Shown: piece by piece, positions 11,765 through 13,698 of the stretch
Layout: every line of letters begins with the position of its first letter
How positions within the stretch are numbered: the first letter of the stretch is position 1
Source of the DNA: an uncultured Ruminococcus sp.
GTDB taxonomy: Bacteria; Bacillota; Clostridia; Lachnospirales; Lachnospiraceae
NCBI GenBank assembly: GCA_900541505.1
Contig: UQKK01000061.1
Span: 1-13,698 of the forward strand
DNA length: 13,698 nt
Direction: 5' to 3'
The notes under the pieces: generated by a model
What the model was told of the DNA's origin: nothing
The model's input: only the letters and a program-made list of their open reading frames with translations
The model's database searches: none
Made by a program: the position numbers and the translations under genes

Positions 11765-13669
11765 TTAAAGTTCCACTGCTTGTTTCCGCACAGCCGAAGG
11801 ATGGCTGCCCCTCTGTTCTGCAATCCGGGTTTTCGCATTTTCCAGTTTTTCCAGTACAGACGGCCTGTGGGGGCTGTCTGCAACAACGGCTTCCTCCGCT
11901 ACCCTCCCGGCATAATTTACCTTGCTTCTCGGCTGGTCTGCCGCCTCTGTCACATCCTCCGCTCCAAGCGCTTCCGAGGGGGCTTTTTCGTCCATATTCA
12001 ATAGAACGTTCAGCTCTGCCAGACGTTCAGACTTTTCCGCCAGTTCTTCTTCCTTGTCAAAGGGTTTTGCCACTTCCTCTTTCGCTGTCTCTAACTGCTG
12101 CTGTAATGTTTCCAGTTTCTGTTGTGTCTCTGCCACTCTCTTTTCAATACCGGACAGCGCATTGCTGATCCTCTGCAGATTCCCCAGGGCATCCTTCCCG
12201 ACCTCAATCTTATAGCTGCACTGGCGTTTCAACGTCACCATATATTTCTGGTTAAAACTGTCAAATCCCGCACTCATCTGGAATCCATAAAACTCCCCGA
12301 CCTGCCCGGAGGTTTTCACCTCCTTTAGCCCGGCGCAGGCAGCGATCAGCGCTGTCCCCGCCTCTTTTCTGTCCGTGTATTCCTTGCCGCCAATCGTCAT
12401 GGAAAACTCGTCCTTTTCTTTCCCCTTTTCCAAGAGCGGCTTCACTGCCTGGAAATCGGATTTCAGCCCCTCCAGACGTTCTTTCGCCGCTGTAATCTGC
12501 ATGGGATAATTTTTAGCGATATCCTCCTCCAGACGGTACTTCTGGCTGGTGTGGTTGGCTTTCATCAGTTTCAGCTTGCTCACCTGGATGTCCAGATCCA
12601 TCTTTTCCTTGATATACGGATTTCCCGTGGCAAGAGCCTTGATCTCCGCATAGGAAAGCGCCGCATCATCCACATCCTCACAGGCACGGACAGGGCTTTT
12701 TGAAGTCATGATCTGGCTGATAAACTTCTGCTTATTCTCCAAAATCTGCCACATATAGGCATCGAAGGTGTTTTCCGTCACATACCGGAAGATCTTTACC
12801 TTTTTATTCTGGTTTCCCTGCCGGAGAATACGCCCCTCCTGCTGTTCCAGGTCTGCCGGCTTCCACGGGCAGTCCAGATGATGGAGAGCGATCAGCCTGT
12901 CCTGGATATTGGTTCCCGCACCCAGCTTTGGCGTGGAGCCAAGCAGGATACGCACTTTCCCGGAACGCACCTTTGCGAACAGTTCCGCTTTCTTTGTCTC
13001 TGTCCCTGCTTCATGGATAAAAGCAATCTCCTCCCTGGGAATGCCTTTTGCCACCAGCTTTTCCCTCACATCATCATATACATTAAAAGAACCGTCATTT
13101 TTCGGCGTGGAAAGGTCACAGAAGATAAGCTGTGTGGAACGGTTCTGTGCTGTCTCCTGCCAGATATCAAAGGCATTTTTTACACAACGGTTTACCTTGC
13201 TGTCCGGGTAATCCGGGAGCATATCGTTGATAAGCCTCTGATCCAGGGCGCACTTACGTCCGTCATTGGTGATCTTAAGCATATTATCTTCACGAGGCTC
13301 CACAGCGCCGGCCCGCACCATTTCCGCCCGGTCAGCAAAGGTACTGACCAGATCTTCCTGCTCCGGGCTGGGCTTCAATACCTCGTTGATGTACTCTGCT
13401 TCCGGCACAGGGAGGTGCAGCATATCCGCTGTCTGAATATCAGCAGATTCTTTAAACAGGGAAATTAACTCCGGAAGATTAAAAAAACGGGCAAACCGTG
13501 TTTTTGCACGGTAGCCCGTTCCTTCCGGCGATAACTCTATCGCCGTCACTGTCTCCCCAAAAGCGGCGGCCCAGGAGTCAAAATGTCCCAGACCCATCTT
13601 CTGGATGGTATCATACTGCAGGTAACGCATAATTGTATAAAGCTCATAAGGTAGGAAACGCCACGCCAT
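11765..13669 (-). CDS. SNF2-like helicase of conjugative elements, C-terminal part (truncated)
   Basis: The visible 634 residues are the rear of a very large SNF2-type helicase (relatives are several times longer, often with a methylase domain in front). Motif V-like GSTPKLGAGTNIQDRL is at about 244-259, then HHLDCPWKPADLEQQEGR and the motif VI arginines (EQQEGRILRQGN, about 275-286). QLIFCDLSTP (about 180) is motif IV-like. Residues about 500-545 are coiled coil and the tail is charged. The Walker A and DExx motifs would lie upstream and are not in the window. Family-like sequence begins at ELYTIMRYLQYD (codon 9, base 13645). The preceding residues MAWRFLPY do not match the expected TGTPISNSMT-type context. 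The frame is open to the right edge, and the ATG at 13669 has only a close AAAGGA. Confidence 0.8.
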   Translation of the reverse strand: MAWRFLPYELYTIMRYLQYDTIQKMGLGHFDSWAAAFGETVTAIELSPEGTGYRAKTRFARFFNLPELISLFKESADIQTADMLHLPVPEAEYINEVLKPSPEQEDLVSTFADRAEMVRAGAVEPREDNMLKITNDGRKCALDQRLINDMLPDYPDSKVNRCVKNAFDIWQETAQNRSTQLIFCDLSTPKNDGSFNVYDDVREKLVAKGIPREEIAFIHEAGTETKKAELFAKVRSGKVRILLGSTPKLGAGTNIQDRLIALHHLDCPWKPADLEQQEGRILRQGNQNKKVKIFRYVTENTFDAYMWQILENKQKFISQIMTSKSPVRACEDVDDAALSYAEIKALATGNPYIKEKMDLDIQVSKLKLMKANHTSQKYRLEEDIAKNYPMQITAAKERLEGLKSDFQAVKPLLEKGKEKDEFSMTIGGKEYTDRKEAGTALIAACAGLKEVKTSGQVGEFYGFQMSAGFDSFNQKYMVTLKRQCSYKIEVGKDALGNLQRISNALSGIEKRVAETQQKLETLQQQLETAKEEVAKPFDKEEELAEKSERLAELNVLLNMDEKAPSEALGAEDVTEAADQPRSKVNYAGRVAEEAVVADSPHRPSVLEKLENAKTRIAEQRGSHPSAVRKQAVEL

Positions 13670-13698
13670 ACTTCCTTTCGTCCGTGGTCTTGGCGTAA
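13646..13698. other. Foreign sequence at the helicase break
   Basis: Right of 13645 none of the three minus-strand frames gives the helicase motif expected before ELYTIMRYLQ. Read on the minus strand, the segment ends TTTCCTACCTTAT directly before the GAG codon of the helicase. It contains a CCACG...CGTGG inverted repeat. An ending in A-pyrimidine after an AAGG/CCTT stem with an unpaired A is loosely like domain VI of a group II intron. It could equally be the end of an IS or a rearrangement junction. Only 53 bases are visible. Confidence 0.35.

Noticed and set aside
12878..13468. 196-codon plus-strand frame opposite the helicase
   Set aside because: It is a shadow of the helicase coding strand, where motifs V and VI prove the minus frame.

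Overview
This window is part of an integrative conjugative or mobilizable element from a Firmicute, most likely a gut Clostridium of the Lachnospiraceae type. The evidence is the gene set: MobC plus a HxHxxxN relaxase, an ArdC-type protein with polyvalent (LPD/YodL) modules, a transposon-transfer assisting protein, a DUF4316 protein, an NPPY methyltransferase and a very large SNF2-like helicase. Shine-Dalgarno sites are strong (GGAGG type). Base composition is patchy: the transfer backbone is moderately GC-rich and most cargo genes are clearly AT-rich.

Left part (1-4600), almost all on the minus strand. An ISL3-type insertion sequence runs off the left edge (1-274) and abuts a 195-bp inverted-repeat, MITE-like element (281-475). 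Then come two tandem accessory cassettes with the same plan. Each starts, in minus-strand order, with a ~573-bp repeat block 'K' (3896-4468 and 1332-1903) that holds decayed cysteine-rich genes. Unrelated cargo follows, and each cassette ends in a 58-bp block 'T' (1942-1999 and 517-574) carrying a terminator, a strong ribosome binding site and the start codon of a lost topoisomerase gene (topB). Cargo 1 is an Xre-type regulator with a small membrane protein, then a receiver-less winged-helix regulator overlapping a membrane zinc-protease gene. Cargo 2 is a single two-helix membrane protein of unknown function.

Middle part (4600-7000), plus strand. An oriT-like stretch of inverted repeats (about 4673-4782) and a dyad near a weak promoter lead into mobC, which overlaps the relaxase gene by 29 bases. 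A bidirectional terminator (7001-7048) separates this from the next block.

Right part (7048-13698), minus strand. Reading 5' to 3' on that strand: the 3' part of a SNF2-like helicase, a terminator, then a tightly packed series of methyltransferase, ArdC/zincin/LPD protein (1011 aa), TTRAP and YodL-DUF4316 protein. These genes probably protect and process incoming DNA while the MobC-relaxase pair starts transfer. At the right edge the helicase is broken: family-like sequence begins only at 13645, after foreign sequence that could be the 3' end of an inserted element.

No rRNA, tRNA or CRISPR array is visible. All family assignments rest on reading motifs by eye; no search was run.
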